Origin: Lottia gigantea
Lineage: Eukaryota > Mollusca > Gastropoda > Lottiidae
DNA: 64,000 nucleotides
NCBI RefSeq assembly: GCF_000327385.1
Contig: NW_008706746.1
Span: forward strand, 5,912,481-5,976,480
Direction: 5' to 3'
The notes beneath the pieces are model-generated. The model had not been told where the DNA came from. It ran no database searches and saw nothing but the letters and a program-made list of their open reading frames with translations. Positions 63,846-64,000 of this stretch are shown here, one piece after another; within the stretch, counting starts at the first letter, position 1; each line of letters begins with the position of its first letter. Made by a program: the position numbers and the translations under genes.

Positions 63846-64000
63846 GTAAGGTTTAATACTATTTATATAATGTATTTGTACAGCAATGTGTATAATATTA
63901 GTATTTTAAGAACAAAATGCAATTTTGTATAATCTTTGTTGTGTATATTTAGGGGGTAAATTAGTTTGGGGGTCTCTGTAGTATTTGTATATTATTTCAT
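63846..64000 (+). other. Intron of the receptor phosphatase, open at window end
   Basis: It starts with GTAAGG after the exon ending in MIQTW. The remaining PTP-domain exons, which should include the EQY part of the Q-loop, lie outside the window. Confidence 0.7.

Overview
This is eukaryotic nuclear DNA from a lophotrochozoan-like invertebrate, probably a mollusc (an inference). It is AT-rich, its genes have many small GT-AG exons, and the introns hold MITE-like repeats, minisatellites, a LINE and two copies of a roughly 2.1 kb interspersed repeat. No prokaryotic-type genes, rRNA, tRNA, CRISPR or retroviral elements were recognised.

Layout. 1-2055: a DNA element with long imperfect terminal inverted repeats. 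2690-5701 (-): a decayed C2H2 zinc-finger gene whose middle has become a coding-derived minisatellite. 6889-10331 (-): a seven-exon homologue of lung adenoma susceptibility protein 2 (C18orf54/LAS2). 13707-27871 (-): a complete 22-exon gene for the class III PI3-kinase VPS34 (PIK3C3); its reconstructed 891 codons stay in frame and every key kinase residue is present. 29953-34969 and 35972-39794 (+): two tandem secreted pancreatic-lipase-family genes, the first without and the second with a C-terminal PLAT domain. 40494 to beyond the window end (+): a receptor tyrosine phosphatase with signal peptide, kringle domain, six EGF-like (MEGF-type) modules, one transmembrane helix and an intracellular PTP domain. 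Its first intron is about 15.9 kb and holds many repeats.

Most unusual points. (1) In the phosphatase gene, the acceptor and first half of a PTP-domain exon are repeated in tandem 13 times upstream of the real exon, making a ladder of decoy 3' splice sites. (2) A VPS34 intron holds three 72-nt exon-like units at exactly 100-bp spacing; all are open in the host frame, but only one has both splice sites. (3) The 2.1 kb repeat carries perfect nuclear-receptor-type motifs (IR1, DR1, DR0/ERR-like) in both copies. (4) Several clean hairpins lie in or beside genes and could be small-RNA precursors or tiny fold-back elements.

The genes do not form an operon. VPS34 is an endomembrane lipid kinase, the lipases are a secreted tandem pair, and the phosphatase is a cell-surface receptor. 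Exon boundaries were set by hand from GT/AG sites, reading-frame arithmetic and remembered family sequences, and have no transcript support.
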